A stretch of DNA of 64,000 bases from positions 930,001 to 994,000 of the forward strand of contig NZ_CP117268.1 in the NCBI RefSeq assembly GCF_007000325.2, written 5' to 3'. Both the position numbers and the translations under genes were made by a program. Of this stretch, positions 63,416-64,000 are shown one piece after another; positions within the stretch are counted from its first letter, which is position 1, and the number at the start of each line of letters is the position of its first letter. The notes below the pieces were generated by a model, which ran no database searches, was not told where the DNA came from, and saw only the letters and a list, made by a program, of their open reading frames with translations. The DNA comes from Rhizobium rhododendri (lineage in GTDB: Bacteria; Pseudomonadota; Alphaproteobacteria; Rhizobiales; Rhizobiaceae).

Positions 63416-64000
63416 TTATGCCGTCCTCATCGCACGAGCGGGACTGATCGCCTCATCGACAAAAGCGCCAAACCTCTCCACGAAGGCATTGGTGGTGAAG
63501 TCTCCGGCACGCCTGACAGCAGCGGCGGGATTGAAATCAATCTTTTCGAGCCTCTCGATGGCGTCTATAAGCGCCTCCGTGGTCTGGACATCGAAAAAGA
63601 CCCCGCTTTCATCCGCGATAACCGTTTCTGTCGCCCCTCCTCTCCCGTAGGCGATAACAGGACGACCGCTGGCCATGGCCTCCACAGGAACAATCCCAAA
63701 ATCTTCCTCCCCTGGAAAGATGAGCGCGCGGCAATGGGCATAGTGGTGCCTCAATACGTCAAACGGTTGCGGCCCCAAGATAGTCACAGTCGGTCCAGCA
63801 AGTTTTCTTATTCGCTCGAGCATCTCTCCGCCGCCAATCACGACAAGCTTGGCTTTCAGGAGGTTGCAGGCAATCACGGCCAAATCCGGCCTCTTGTAAC
63901 TGACCAGTTCTCCGACCATCAGATAATAATCGCCGACATCATGCATGGCGGCCGCCTTGAATGCATTGGTATCAACAGGAGGATGGATTACCTGGGCGTC
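63416..64000 (-). CDS. family-4 glycosyltransferase, partial (right edge)
   Basis: The reading frame stays open to the window edge, giving at least 194 residues of a GT-B glycosyltransferase C-terminal domain. It includes VIHPPVDTNAF, YYLMVGELVSYKRPDLAVIAC, LVVIGGG, and the EX7E motif region FPGEEDFGIVPVEAMASGRPVIAYGRGG. These are typical of GT4 mannosyl- or hexosyl-transferases building polysaccharides. The N-terminal acceptor domain lies outside the window. Confidence 0.88.
   Translation of the reverse strand, partial: DAQVIHPPVDTNAFKAAAMHDVGDYYLMVGELVSYKRPDLAVIACNLLKAKLVVIGGGEMLERIRKLAGPTVTILGPQPFDVLRHHYAHCRALIFPGEEDFGIVPVEAMASGRPVIAYGRGGATETVIADESGVFFDVQTTEALIDAIERLEKIDFNPAAAVRRAGDFTTNAFVERFGAFVDEAISPARAMRTA

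Overview
The window looks like part of a plasmid, megaplasmid or chromid of a Rhizobiaceae bacterium (Rhizobium, Ensifer or Agrobacterium group). This is inferred from the content: a complete VirB/VirD4-type conjugation system with VirC1/VirC2-like and VirD2-like partners, polar amino-acid ABC importers, a fasciclin protein of the Nex18 type, ExoF-like polysaccharide export, PraR-like XRE regulators, a rhizobial-type FliK, and many LysR, AraC and MocR regulators. No rRNA, tRNA, CRISPR array or plasmid replication (repABC) gene was seen.

Layout. 1-10.7 kb is metabolic: a flavin-dependent monooxygenase, a cupin, a GH13 trehalose-synthase-like enzyme, a decayed alpha/beta hydrolase, and a LysR regulator divergent from an amino-acid ABC importer (two permeases and a binding protein, no ATPase) followed by a CapA-type metallophosphatase. 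10.7-17.5 kb holds a PraR-like XRE regulator and an orphan locus: an unrecognised 466-aa protein, an MFS exporter, an AraC regulator, a methyltransferase-fold protein, a HAD-fold protein without its catalytic aspartates, and a 70-aa protein. 17.5-40.9 kb is the conjugation region. A leftward relaxosome operon (membrane protein, ParA/VirC1, RHH/VirC2, MobC-like, relaxase) diverges from a rightward operon of secreted proteins: three successive staphylococcal-nuclease-fold proteins that lack catalytic residues, a lipoprotein, a small membrane protein and a TrbM-like protein. A long leftward operon then encodes VirB1, B2, B3, B4, a second lytic transglycosylase, VirB5, a small lipoprotein, VirB6, B8, B9, B10, B11 and VirD4. 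Copies of a TTATACTGCAGTATAA-like palindrome lie in both conjugation promoter regions and may co-ordinate them.

40.9-42.7 kb carries an antitoxin with a broken PIN toxin and a LysR remnant. 42.7-49.1 kb is a catabolic operon (substrate-binding-fold protein, complete polar amino-acid ABC importer, M20 amidohydrolase) divergent from a MocR regulator. 49.2-51.8 kb is a graveyard of mobile elements: an IS630-type transposase, a plasmid-protein remnant, a serine resolvase and a Tn3-type transposase, all disrupted. 51.8-58.2 kb has an exported SDR oxidoreductase, a LysR/alkene-reductase pair, an isolated fliK and a fasciclin protein. 58.9-64 kb has a second PraR-like regulator, a 9-bp tandem repeat beside an AT-rich stretch, an FAD-linked lactone-oxidase-like enzyme, and the start of a polysaccharide locus (small ExoX/SyrA-like membrane protein, ExoF-like export protein, and a glycosyltransferase cut by the right edge).
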